From Serinus canaria (taxonomy: Eukaryota > Chordata > Aves > Passeriformes > Fringillidae): DNA of 64,000 nucleotides. The notes beneath the pieces were generated by a model. It had not been told where the DNA came from. It did not search any database and saw only the letters and a program-made list of their open reading frames with translations. Position numbers and translations under genes: made by a program. Where the stretch lies: the NCBI RefSeq assembly GCF_022539315.1, contig NC_066316.1, forward strand, positions 58,901,994 to 58,965,993, in the 5' to 3' direction. Below are positions 27,630-39,500 of this stretch, piece after piece (position 1 is the first letter of the stretch; every line of letters begins with the position of its first letter).

Positions 27630-27644
27630 AAAAAAAAAAAAAAA
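27630..27644 (+). repeat. Poly-A tract (15)
   Basis: This is a homopolymer of 15 A in AT-rich intergenic sequence. No retrogene was seen upstream. Confidence 0.93.
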
Positions 27645-30600
27645 GTGAAAGGAGTTTTTTATTTTTCCTCTGTGCTAGTGAGTATTTAAACAACATGTTC
27701 TCCTAGGCCTATAGATCTCCAAGCTGTTTCAAAAGTTCAAAATCCCAATAAAACAAAACAAAATCAATGTCATAAAAAATATTGAAGTGAATGAGATTTT
27801 GCATTTGAAAACTGAAAACAAAGTTCTACCCTCTCATGACTGCAGAATGAGAGCAAAACACAAGGTAGAGGCATCCCCCCATGGCAATCCCAGCTGCCTC
27901 CAGAGGCTGTGAACCAGAGGATCCGTTTTCCCATGAGTCAGCAAATGTCCTAGGACAGAAGACACCAGCTGAAGAAATGGGATGGGAGTGCTGTGGTTTT
28001 ACAGCATAAAAGAAAGCTTGTTTTAAATTAATATATCATAGTGATCTTGTGTAACATCCCTGACCAGGGTGCTCTCTCACCTGACTCCAGTGAGGTCACC
28101 TGGCAATGGCAGACTCGGAGATCCCAGTGTCCCAGCTAATGACACACCCACGGTGTGTGAGGGTGCTGTGCTTCCCAGCATATGCTGGACAGCAGCCTTA
28201 GAGGGCCTGCTGCAGGATTTGTCAGGAATGCCTGCAGCTTGGTGAGGAAAGCCTCCCACTTCTCAGCCCACTACTCAGTCTTACAGATGCTGGGAGGGAG
28301 AAGTGATTGACAAAGCAGTCAGAGTAGAACTTCCAGGGCCAGGTAAAGTTGCTTCAAAGTTTGCTTTAAATAAAATATTAAATAAAAATGCTGCTTTAAG
28401 AACAACCAGGTAAGATTAGTATCAAATAGCATCAAAATGCCAAAAACCAGTAAGGGGGTTTTGTTAAACAGCAAAGAGCAACAGGAAATGTGCCTTTCTG
28501 TGCACAGCAGGGAGGAAGAGGAACTGATCAATAGGGGACTAATGAAAGTACCAAACAATTGGATTGCCTCTGGCATTGCAAACGGCAGGGCATCTGTAGA
28601 TGAGTACACATATAAACTCAATTTACAAGGTCAGAAGAGGACTCATGAAGCCTGTGAAGAAGTGGCATCAGATCACGCTTAGGAGATTCAGAATATTTTA
28701 GCTGAACAAAGCTGCCCAGATGGAAAAACTTACAGAGATTACATGTTTGTTTCTTGGTATTTTCAGCATTTTTCTGAGGGAAGAAAAATGCTTTCTTTTC
28801 CAAGAAAAGAAAGGTATGAGCAGCTTCTCCTTAAAGGAAAGTTTCTGCTTCAGATTTTAATTTCAAAAGAGCAACTAATGCTGAACAAATATTATGGGAT
28901 TTTTAGGACTTGCTAATTTTTCTCTTTTTCATTTCTGTTCTGTTTCACAGGTGCTGCTGCAACTGAAACTGCTGCATAGTTGAGTTAAATTGTTCCCGAA
29001 GTAGTTTCAGTCCAAACGGAAGCAGGAAATCCAAGTAATCATACGGAAGACTTTGTTCTAACCTAGGGACAAGGTTAAGGTGCTTTTTCAGTTGTGTATC
29101 TAAACACCTACTGATATCTCTAAGTGGATTTACCAGGATTACTTACTGCTGGCAGCTGAGATAGCTGCAGCCATGAGACTGTTTCATTTGCTCTGAATTT
29201 ACTTTAAATATTAAGGTGACAGATTCTGTGAACTGAAATTCAAGCATTTGTACTCTTGTAAATGAGTTTTGTGCTATGGACTGTGTCTAAATATGCAAGA
29301 AATTTTTTGCCTGGATACATCTGTTTGGCATTTTGGAAAACACGATCCTAAAAGTAAATTTTCAGGTAGTTTTGTTCTGATGTAGAATAAACTCAAGTCA
29401 ATAAAACTACATTGGTATATCCCAAAGATCTTCCCCAGTGCTGAGTTCTACATTTGAAAATGAAGACTTAAATTGGATTCTTGAATCTGTTACTCTTGCC
29501 ACATCCCCCAGAAGGCTGATGGGACCTTGAGTCTTTCAAGTCTGCTTTCCATAGTGCTAAAATCACAGGCAGCATTGCCAGAACACTTAGCAGGTTTGGG
29601 CTTAAGCCATGGGTTGAACAGGGTTCTGAGTCCATCAACAGCAGAAGGGAAAGTGCTGTAGCAGACTCCTTGAAGGACAAAATAAGTTCCATATTAAAGA
29701 AATGGAACCTCTGAAGAGAAAATCAGTCTGGTATTTGATGATGGATACTTAGTCTATTTTATAAAATATCATTACTGTAACTGAGTTTTAGAGATCACTG
29801 CAACTAAGATATGAAGGTTACACAGGAATGAAAAAATTTCCTGTTTGAAAACTGGAACATAAGTCCAGATGGTGCAAAATGGCTTTAGCATTGCAGGAAA
29901 TTGAAAGCGTCTTTCTTTTTGAAGGCCAGAAACAAAGTTTCTTGTATAAAATATTATCACCTTCAGCATGCAGGGTTTTTCTTTTCGTGAAATTATTTCT
30001 CTCTCAGAACCTTATTTCCTACCCCTCAAATTGATCAAATCTAAATCCAGTAAAGAGTAAAGAACTGTTGTAATACTTGGAAGTTCTCCCATCCCCACCT
30101 TTTGATGATGAATGGCTGTCTGGGTTTGTGCTGTAATTTCTCCTGCACGAGCCTTGGTGGAAGTATGGAAGGAGAGAGCCAAGCAATTCTACCTCCACTG
30201 GGATCTTGGTTTTCTCCCCTGAGGTGAGCCCATTCTTGGGGGCATTCATTAGCCAAATTGTTCATCTGAAAGAGAAGAAGGGCCCTTTTTCTTTTTGGTT
30301 GAGAGGCTTTGTGTGGTCCAAGTTTCTTCTGGTAACTGTTGAATTGAGAAGTAGGCAGTTGCACATGAACTCAACTCTTTGAGCTTCTCCTGTAGGAAAG
30401 TAGCTTATCCATGCCAGATTTATTACACTTGTATTGATAAAGGATCTAGCACAGTTTTCACAGTACATTTTGGCACAGGGACCACTAAAATCTTCCAGCT
30501 GAAAGGGCACCCTACAGTCCACTAAGGTCACTGGCAGCAGGGGCTTGTTCTTACTACTTCCTGCCATGACATTAGAAGTAGCATGGCAAATCCAAAAGTC

Positions 30601-32097
30601 CTGGAATTGAAAGCAACAGATACAAATGAAAGGTGCTGCTCATCTACAGGTAGCTGAGTTGCTAAGTCTGCCCTGCTTTTCCTCCAAAATGAAGCAATGC
30701 AGCAGAACAGACATAGTGAAGCCTGGCTACCAGAACATGAGTAATTTCTGCATGACTCAGTTCCAGGATGGTTTGAAATGACCACACAGTACACCACTGC
30801 TTAAAATTAGTTCAGATCCCAAGGATTTGAAAGTGGTAAATGTGGCATCAATATTTAATGAAACCCCAGGGGAAATTTTGAGAATTACAAGGAGAAAAAT
30901 GTGCCTTACACACTGAGCAGATTAATGGGAAAACATCAGGAAATAGATAAATAAGTCATATATGGAATGAATCAACATGGCTTTTAGAGTAAAAGCTGTT
31001 GGAGCTATTTGAAGATACTAACAAACATACAATTAAGGATGAGCTAATCATCAAATCATTTTAACAATTTCTCTTCTCAAAGTGCATTAAAGAAATTAGG
31101 CAATTATGGTTATAAAATTAGTAGAGTAATAGGAAATGTAGAGTTCCATAGATGTTTGTCAGTCATCATGAAAATAATGTGAAGACTTAGGAAACGCTTT
31201 TTGCTGATAATATTGAATTGATCACAGTAGTCAAAGCTAAGTCTACCAACACCGGTAGAAATATTTTGTGAGAATATCAATAAATAATGCAATGGCTGTA
31301 TAAATTCAATATTGATAAATACAAATCAACACAAAACCTACCTTAATTATGCATTCACAATAATGGTCTGCTAATGAGCTGTTGCTACCCAGGGGAAAGA
31401 TCTTGCAATTATTGTGAGTATTCTCTGAAAATTTCACCTGAGTTCAGGGCAATGATCAAAAAGCTAAACTGAGTGTTATGAATTATTAGTAAAGAAATAG
31501 AAAATATAAAAGGAAACATCATCATGCCTGACTATATGTGACTCTGGAATGATAATATTCAGTCACATCAGTCCAGAAGGTCTGTCCTAGGGCACAAGAG
31601 GTGTAAAAATGGCCAGCAGGGATAAAAATGCATAAATATAAAATGGTTTCCAAATGAGAAGAAAACACAATCTCAAATAGAAGAGAAATAGCAAGTGGGT
31701 TTTCTGTGTTAGTAAGGAGGTCCTAATTCAGCTAAGGTGCAAGGGGTGAAAACAATTCCCTGTGCCAGGGGTGGGAAGAATACTGCTGAAGCATGAAAAT
31801 CCCCTTGGGCTTTAAAAGAGCAATCTGCACATATTATCACCTTCAGTAGGCTCTTGTGAATTTACCAAGCCTACGATTGTATTTTTGTTGGTAATCCAAT
31901 CTCAGCTTGATAACAATGCTTTTTCTGTATGTGATCAAATGAATAGTACAGCAATTTTCCAAAGCCCAAGGAGTAAGGATAACAAAGGTCACATGTTTTG
32001 CAAACTGGCCAAATGAAACATTTATAAAATTCCATATTTTAAAAGAGAGAAAGAGCTTTACAGCTGGGGCTTCCCTAAAGTGGCTGTGGTTTTGGTA

Positions 32098-32300
32098 TCA
32101 ACCCACAATGGATTTCCTGTCATCCATTCATCCCCCAAGCCATGTAAAGATTTTCCACCAATAGGATCCTTCTGCAGTAGGTTCCACAGGTTGATTATCC
32201 ACTGTATTCTAAACCCTTCTTCTGCTTGTGCCCTGCCAGCTTCCTCTAATGTCCCTTATTGCAACACAGTATTTTGAAAGGATCCAGGCTGTTGAAGCAC
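32098..32300 (-). mobile_element. Ancient, degraded CR1 fragment
   Basis: The plus strand reads as the antisense of an old amniote CR1. TAGGTTCCACAGGTTGATTA corresponds to the widespread antisense stretch GAGTTCCACAGGTTAA. It is followed by a divergent AAACC block, then CCTGCCAGCTTCCTCTAATG with TCCCTTATT. Divergence is much higher than in the other CR1 copies, which suggests an early insertion. The edges are approximate. Confidence 0.6.
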
Positions 32301-35300
32301 AGAGTAATAACACAGACCCAACCTGCTGGCATGTCTTCAAGAAGGACCATAATTTAATAGAAGATAATTAGGAAAGAAGCATAACAGAAAAGCAATATAA
32401 ATGGTGCAGTCTTTCCAGTTAGCAGCTCTGGTGTACTGAAAAGGACCAGCCTTTCTCCTAGCTCTGGCAGTCCTACTTCACTTCCAAATCCCAAAGTGGA
32501 AAAAGAAAAGTGTAATTTCAATTGTAATTATTATTCAGGCAATGTTTCATCCTGATCTAATAGCACACTAAAAAGGTTTTCTTTCAAAATAACTCTTAGT
32601 TTTCTGCAATCACAATCTATCATGCATCTATTTGGTCCAAAGTTTTGCATTAGACTCTCTCGTCTAGTTGAAATACACTTGCCCTGGGAGGTGTAAATTA
32701 CCCAGATTGCCTGCCTGTGAAGAGGTGATCTTGTCCAAGGCACCACACCTATGCCAGGCACAGGCACATGGCTGTTCTTCAGTTAGAGGTTATGGTGCCT
32801 CAGCTGGAGGCAAATCGTCCCAGGGATGAGGAATTGCCATGTCCTGTCTCAAAAAAGAGAGACAGAGCTGCCCACCAACCTGTTTCTGGGAACATCTCGC
32901 TGACCTTGGCAGCCAAACATTTTGGATTTGGCACAGCAATACAAGGACAGCTGTCAGTTTGAGTATCAAAGAGCTTGGCTCTTTGAGGAAGGCTTGCTAC
33001 AGGATGCTAAGAACCACAGTGTAGTATGAGCCTGGCCATTTCCTGTGCACACAGTGGGTACAGATGCTTGGCCTAGCAGGGCATAAGAGCAACCCAAGCC
33101 ACTCCATTTTTGCAGCCCAGCTCTGCTTCTGTGAGAGCAGGAATATAACAAATAGCACTCAAAGTATTGTTGTGAAATAGGACTGAGTTTTTCTTTTGCT
33201 CATTAATTCACTTACAACTTCAACTGTCTTTTATTATCATCTTATATCTCTTCTCTGTTCTTCGGAAATAATTTTCATTTTTGATAATCAGGCTAGTAAT
33301 CACAGCCTGTTCCAGATGCAACTTCCCACTCACAAAATCCCTTAAGGGTTGATTGCTGGAAACTGGGAGGATGTGCCAGGGAAAGAAACACTCAGCTGAA
33401 GCAGCCACCGCTCCTACATGGCTCTTTGTGCTATCTCAGCTCTTACAGTCACATGAGTAAAGAGGGGGAGAAATTTTTGGTTTAAAGTGATATGTTACTG
33501 CATGTAAACTACAGCCATGTGTACTAGCTGTTAAGGCAGGAGACAGGTTTCCTATTCTCATTTGGAACCACAGAATATTCTGAGTTGGAGGGGGCCCATA
33601 AGGGAAACAGTCAAAAAGAGACAAAAAATGTTGAGTTTCTCTAATTTTTTTTTGTCATAAAAACTTGGCTGAATATCCATACATAATTTTTTGCATGATT
33701 TTTGATCCCATAAAAAGCAACATTGTGACTTGTGGAATGAATTTGTAAGTATGCTTGCAGGTTTATTTTGCCTTTATTTAACAGTGTTTATCCCAGAGGC
33801 TCAGAACAAGGTTTTTAAAGCTATTCAGTATTGGCCTTAGTATACTTTCATTTATGTTAATGCAAATGTGATACCCTGGTTATATTTTTCCCATAGGCTG
33901 CTGGGGAAATTTACCTCACTTGGGTAGCAAGGGTATTTTCCATTTTTAAACACACTCTAAAGTAGTATGATTAAAAACGGCTATTTTAGACAGCAGCCCA
34001 CTCTATAAACAACAGCCTAATAAATATTTACTGGTTCAGTTTTGGGATTCTACTTCTTTCTCTGTCCTTTCAATGGAGAAATCTGGGTGATGAAAGACCC
34101 TCATGATGATTACTTAGGTTTGAAATCAGATTCTCTAGATCTGGTGTTTCCTAGCCCAGGTTTGCTCAGCTCCTGGGTGTGCTGCCACTCTGAGCCTGTT
34201 TTTCTCTCCAATAAAGAGCCTGATGGTTCACATGAAGGAGCAAAACTCTTCTTGTCCTGTAACTTACATGACATGGACTTCTGCAGCAGCAGAACAAAGT
34301 GCATGCGAGAGCTTTGTGCATAACCTGGTGTGTCTGCTGCTCATACAATTAATGAAACTTTGAGATAGCTGCTAAACCCACTCTAATTTCTTTTGAAATC
34401 TTCTTAAAATATTTGTGTGGTTTCCAGGCTAAGTGTTGAAAGGATTATAAAGCTTCTTTACTATCAGGAGAGTTTAACACAGGTGCTGCAACGTATTCAC
34501 ACCAGACTGTGCTAGGTCTATGTCAGGCTTGTGTTTATTTTTAAACTGGTCTCCCACAAACCTCTAAGTCTAAATAACATGGTTAGTGAAGGATGAATTT
34601 CACAAACAGTCGAACTGAGCATTCCCATGTGGCATAGCCCCCACCAAAGAAGCACTGCAGAATGACTTCCAAGGAAACCAGAGGAATTAGAAGGCTACGT
34701 GCAATATGAAGATTTTATCTGTGTGTTTAGTGTCCATTGCCACAGGGTTGCATTTGATTTTGTCCCTAGGCTTCCTGTGCCTAATCTTCTGGGGCCAGCT
34801 GTGGCTAAAGCAAGCTTCTCTTTGGATTTATCTGGAGTGAGGGAAGGAGACAGTGTGAGGAAAATGTCCGATATTTTGGCAGAGCCAAGGGCTCTGAGAT
34901 TACATTCAAGAATAATGATTAACAAATGTTAATAATTTCTAACACTTCTCTGAAACCTCCTTAATCTAATTCTTGCAAGGACCAGTTTGAGTCTGGAATA
35001 CCAATAGTAACATTAATCCACCCATGCATAAGCTAATGTAGTATTTGGACGGAAATGTCTGCTGGTGTGGAGAACAGCCCACATGACAGATGTGGATGCG
35101 GTGAGGCTGCTGGGCACATTGTGTCTCTCCCAGCCTGGGAAGAAGGTCTCATGTTGACAGCTGCCCTGTGCAGCTCTGACAGAGGCTGGATGAAGGATGT
35201 GAGATGGGGTGGCAGGAGGTCAGCAATGCAGGAGTCACTGGCTCACACAGCTGGTGGACCAGTACTGCTGGAGGGGGTGGCAGGTGGTGGCTCAGCACCA

Positions 35301-36435
35301 CGGAGACTTTGATCCAGAGGACTATGGAGACTGATCTCTCTCCTCCTAACTCATGGCCACCCAACCAGCAGAGAGATTCTGGGAGGGGGAGCATATTAAA
35401 GCTTAGATTAGTAGCTTGTAAAACCCCCCTTTTTAATGTGTTAGGTAATAAATGGTCATTTTATGCTTTGGAGTTTGTGCATGTCCAGTTTGTGGAGTCT
35501 CTTTATGCCTGGTTAAAGATGTTAAACAAACTGAGCTGAAAGATAACACATTTTGAGCCAAGACCTGATCATGTTCACTTTCCCAGCCCAGGTTTTCATG
35601 TGCTGGTGGTGTAGGCTGCTGCCCCAGTTTGGTAAAGCACATTGCCCTACCCAGAGATCAGGCTCCCCATACGCAGTCTTTTAGCCTCTCTTCATGACCC
35701 TGGTGCATTCCCTGACTACAGAGAAGATCTCTTCCCTTTAATCCCATGGCCTCCAGCCTCTGTTACTCCATCACACTCACCAGTGTAAATTATGAATGTA
35801 TATAAATTATTAATTCATGTGGATGATCCAGAAACACTACAGAAGTAAAAAACACAGAGACTTAGTAAGTAACTATGAAGGAGCATCTCTGCAGTTATGA
35901 GAGATGAAAAGTGGTCTTCCAAGAGTCTGAGGTTACAGGATGGCAACAAGACAAAACAAGAAAAATTGATCTGTGGCTTCTCTGTACTTATCTTTTCTGT
36001 AACTAAATCCATCACTAAAGCCAGTGATGTTCCATAATGTCCATGTTATTTTCAAAGTAGGACACCCTTATATACTGATAGTACAAGAGCTGTCTAGTAT
36101 ATAACTAAGAAAGTTAATTTCCAGTCTCTCAAAAAATGCATTACTTCATTTCCTTTTTTATAATCTTAAGGAACAAATTAAGTGGGTGTTCTCTGTCTTT
36201 TGGTGACTTTCCTGTATCTCTAGAAAAAGTATTACCATGTCTACATGGAAAATTGTAGAATAAAAATGTAACAGGCAGGTCACTGACAATGTTAGCTCGA
36301 TGAGCAATGAATCTATTTTTCTATGTTTTCTGCATCTACCACTAAAAGCAGTTTCAGTTATGTTTCCTTGATTAACACTTTAAGTGCAATGGAACTATAC
36401 CAGTTAGACTTGTCCCTGCACTTGAAGTTTTACTG
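32301..36435. other. Intergenic sequence with one repeat tail
   Basis: Apart from the orphan CR1-X tail at 33569 there is no recognised repeat. A moderately GC-rich block at 35055-35560 ends with an AATAAA-containing stretch and could be an unclassified repeat or LTR, but neither its ends nor a duplication could be confirmed. Confidence 0.5.
33569..33605 (-). mobile_element. Orphan CR1-X / TguSINE1-type 3' tail
   Basis: On the plus strand CCACAGAATATTCTGAGTTG begins a segment nearly identical to the first 35 bases of the SINE at 44339, and then similarity stops abruptly. It represents a 5'-truncated CR1-X or SINE copy in minus orientation. It is too short to say which. Confidence 0.75.
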
Positions 36436-36520
36436 GGATGGATGGATGGATGGATGGATGGATGGATGGATGGATGGATGGATGGATGGATGGATGGATG
36501 GATGGATGGATGGATGGATG
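36436..36520 (+). repeat. (GGAT)n tetranucleotide microsatellite, about 21 units
   Basis: This is an uninterrupted run of GGAT units of 85 bases with no visible imperfection, bounded by TTTTACTG on the left and AAATTAAG on the right. Translated, it gives a periodic Asp-Gly-Trp-Met string, which is an artefact and not a protein. Purity and length predict length polymorphism. Confidence 0.98.
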
Positions 36521-39500
36521 AAATTAAGAATATCTGGACTTACTTAAAAAGTAAGGGGTTTTTTGTTTTTTCCTTTTTGCACCTTCACTTTTCTTCACTT
36601 TTGAAACACCTTCCTTGCCTGTGCAGAGTTATTAATTTACGATGTTGCTTTTGCCATTCTTCACATATTCCCTTAGTTAACAATCATTCTGCAAACAACA
36701 GGATCCATCCCAGTCCAGTGATACATCTAACTTTAGAGCACAATGGTTAAGAAGGCTTTATCATGTTATCATATTTACTTGATGATTCTGCCTGGTTTGG
36801 CTGTGGATCCTTTTTGTTAATTAACCTATATAAGTTTGCTGATGTTTGCATTGAAATTTCCTGTACTTGGCAAGAACAAGGCTTAATGTTGCAGCCATCA
36901 CCTCAAGCCATTTGCAAACATTCAGTCATCCATTTGTTTCTGGAGGAGGGAGGTTTGTTGCCCACTCTGCTCGGCTGGCCTCAGAATTTAAGATCATTTG
37001 CAATTAATTTCCTGTAGCTCTCTGCACATTTAAGGATTTGACTACTTATTCCACTTGACAGAAGTTCAATAAAAGCAGTGGTGTTTTAGCTTCATGAAAA
37101 TTGTTCCAAGTCATGGTCATATAATAGTTTAATTTGTGAAAACCTTTTGAAATTTTGATTCTTCTGTAAGTTTTCACATAGTGACAAGGGGTAATTTCTG
37201 AAAATGGAGAAGGTTCAGAGGACCTCCACAGTGATAAATGGAGCTTCAAATGCACACTTTGTTCCTTTGCTTCTTCCTGCTCCTCTAGAGATCATCTCCC
37301 TGAACTTTGCCTTGACTTTACCTTGACTTAGCCTCTATCCTGCAATATTTCTTGTAACCCTTCACTTCAGCACTCTGCTAGAGTGACCACATGCTCATTC
37401 AGCCCTCTTCCTTGGATGTATCTGGTTGGAAAATGGGACTGGGAAAAGGGACATTTGCCTGTACAGTACAGCAGAGTGACAAACACGAGTGTTCATTATT
37501 TGACTGATCAGATGCAGAGAACACTATTGTTTTGCCTCATTGCATCCTCTATTCTTCTAAACATTTGGATTTACTAGGTTTTGGTCTGGTTTTTTTTTTT
37601 TTCACACTGGCAGCTACCTTCGAATTTTGTCATTACTTGCTGGTATTTCTTCTTTGTTTTGTTTTTCTGTTATGTTTTGTTTTGCTGAGTTATGACCAAA
37701 GTTAAATCGTATCACCATATTTTCTTCTTATCTTCTGAGTGTTTCAGAGCCTGAAGTTCTCTGTATGGCTAAGAAATGGAAAAAAATAATTAAAGTAAAA
37801 TGTATCTGGAAATGAAATGTTTTCTTTGAGTTTTTATTCAAATTGCCATTTTGCTAAAAATTCCCACTAGAATCTCTAAAGTCAATCTTGACCTCAAATC
37901 ATCTCTGCCTTTCTTATATGAAAGAGAACCAATTTTTATTTCAGATAAGCTTCTACTGAAATCCCCATGTGTAATTTTTTAATTATCTCCTCTTAACTAC
38001 CATAATTCTGCATTTTGGATTGGTTTAATCCTTAATCACCATGAGAAAAAAGGGGCTTTATTTTCCAGCAACGAGGAGAGTTCCTTGAAGAAACAGTTCC
38101 ACATCCCAGTCTCTGCTAATGCATTTTTCATCCAAGAGTCACTAAACAAAGAACATAAACAGCAGTGGGACCAGAGACCACAAACCAGCAGTCAAACTCC
38201 AGTCTCTTGCTGCAGAATTATTTGCTTATCAATGCCAGAGTGCCCTTTTTGCTATGCCAGGAATGGCAGGCATATCACTTTTTGTTTTCCCTTGTACTGT
38301 TCTAATTATTGCTCCACTATGAGTGTGTTTTATTCCTCAGCCCAGCCGTCTCTTGGGACTGATTTTCATTCAGTACAAATGTTCTCATTATAAAGGCTTA
38401 ACATGAGGAGAATATAAATGAGAAGATGAGTGCATGCTAAGAAGTTGCTTATACAGAAACTATTGATCAAAGGAACAGCAGAGTAAAACACATGTCAGCA
38501 TTAACGTGCTCCTACTTCCATGGTTCAAACAGTTTCCATTCTCATAAGAATAGTGTGACTCCTTGCCTCTGAAACCAGGCCAGGAAAAACTTCGTTTAAG
38601 TGAAAAAAACAAGAGCAAAGCATTTCTAGAGAAGATTATGGTACAGCACTAAAGAGCTCTTTGAAAGCATGTGCACCTTCATCAGTCTCAGAGATTACCC
38701 CCGGTCACTATGTGAACACTTACAGAAGAATCGAAATTCCAAAAGGTTTTCACAAATTAAATTATTACATGACCATGACTTGACACAATTTTCATGAAAC
38801 TAAAACACCACTTACTTTATCCAGCTGCTCACTAATCATGCAGTTGACCCACTCACCATGTCATTTCTGGGAGCTGCTTTTGTCCAGTGGATTTGGGCAG
38901 GATAAGACAGTATTCACTGCTAGATGAAGACTTCAGGGAACAGTCATGTAAGCCCTCCTTCAACCTCTGGCCCATTGAGAGAGACCAGAGGTGTCTCTGC
39001 AAAGACATCGATCTCCTTGGGATTTCAGAAACAATTCCTCCCCTCCTCCAAAGGGATGAAAACAGCTGAAAGCCACAGTAGCAGTTCAGCCCCTCATTTT
39101 TTCAGGCCCAGACAATATACCACTAACAGTTGAACAGTGCAGAGGGTGTTCACTGATAAAATATTGTTTTGAAAAAGATTGTGAAAACCAAGACTGAGGC
39201 TAAAAGCAGAGTGAAGCAACCCTCAGGTGTCTGGCTAACAGGCTCCACCTGAGACAAAGAGATTTCTTCCTGCCTTCCACTAGGCTGCAGCCAGCTCTAC
39301 AGGTAGTATTTCATCTGCAGTGAAAAAGTTTCAGTTTACACTTCATTCCACAAGCATACTCTTGGACATAACTGGAAAAAATTAAATGTGTGTTTTTACT
39401 AAATTTCAACTTAAAAGTTCCACTGAGGGCAGCAGCCCTGCTCTTCTTTCCTGCTTGCTGACTACATAAATATGTAGGATATCTCTCAAGACCTTTAAAA

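Larger units (their letters stand above)
21566..32097. other. Intergenic sequence, no gene recognised
   Basis: It includes the 40-bp tandem array, a 19-bp duplication, poly-A tracts, and a GC-richer, frame-dense pocket at 25000-27000 with no recognisable protein. One ATG-initiated frame at 28437-28682 has a protein-like composition and is described as a finding. The rest is AT-rich unique sequence. Confidence 0.55.

Noticed and set aside
26973..27644. Poly-A tracts as tails of processed retrogenes
   Set aside because: No gene-like sequence and no flanking duplications were found upstream of either tract.
36323..36750. Frames encoding Asp-Gly-Trp-Met repeats
   Set aside because: They are translations of the GGAT microsatellite.
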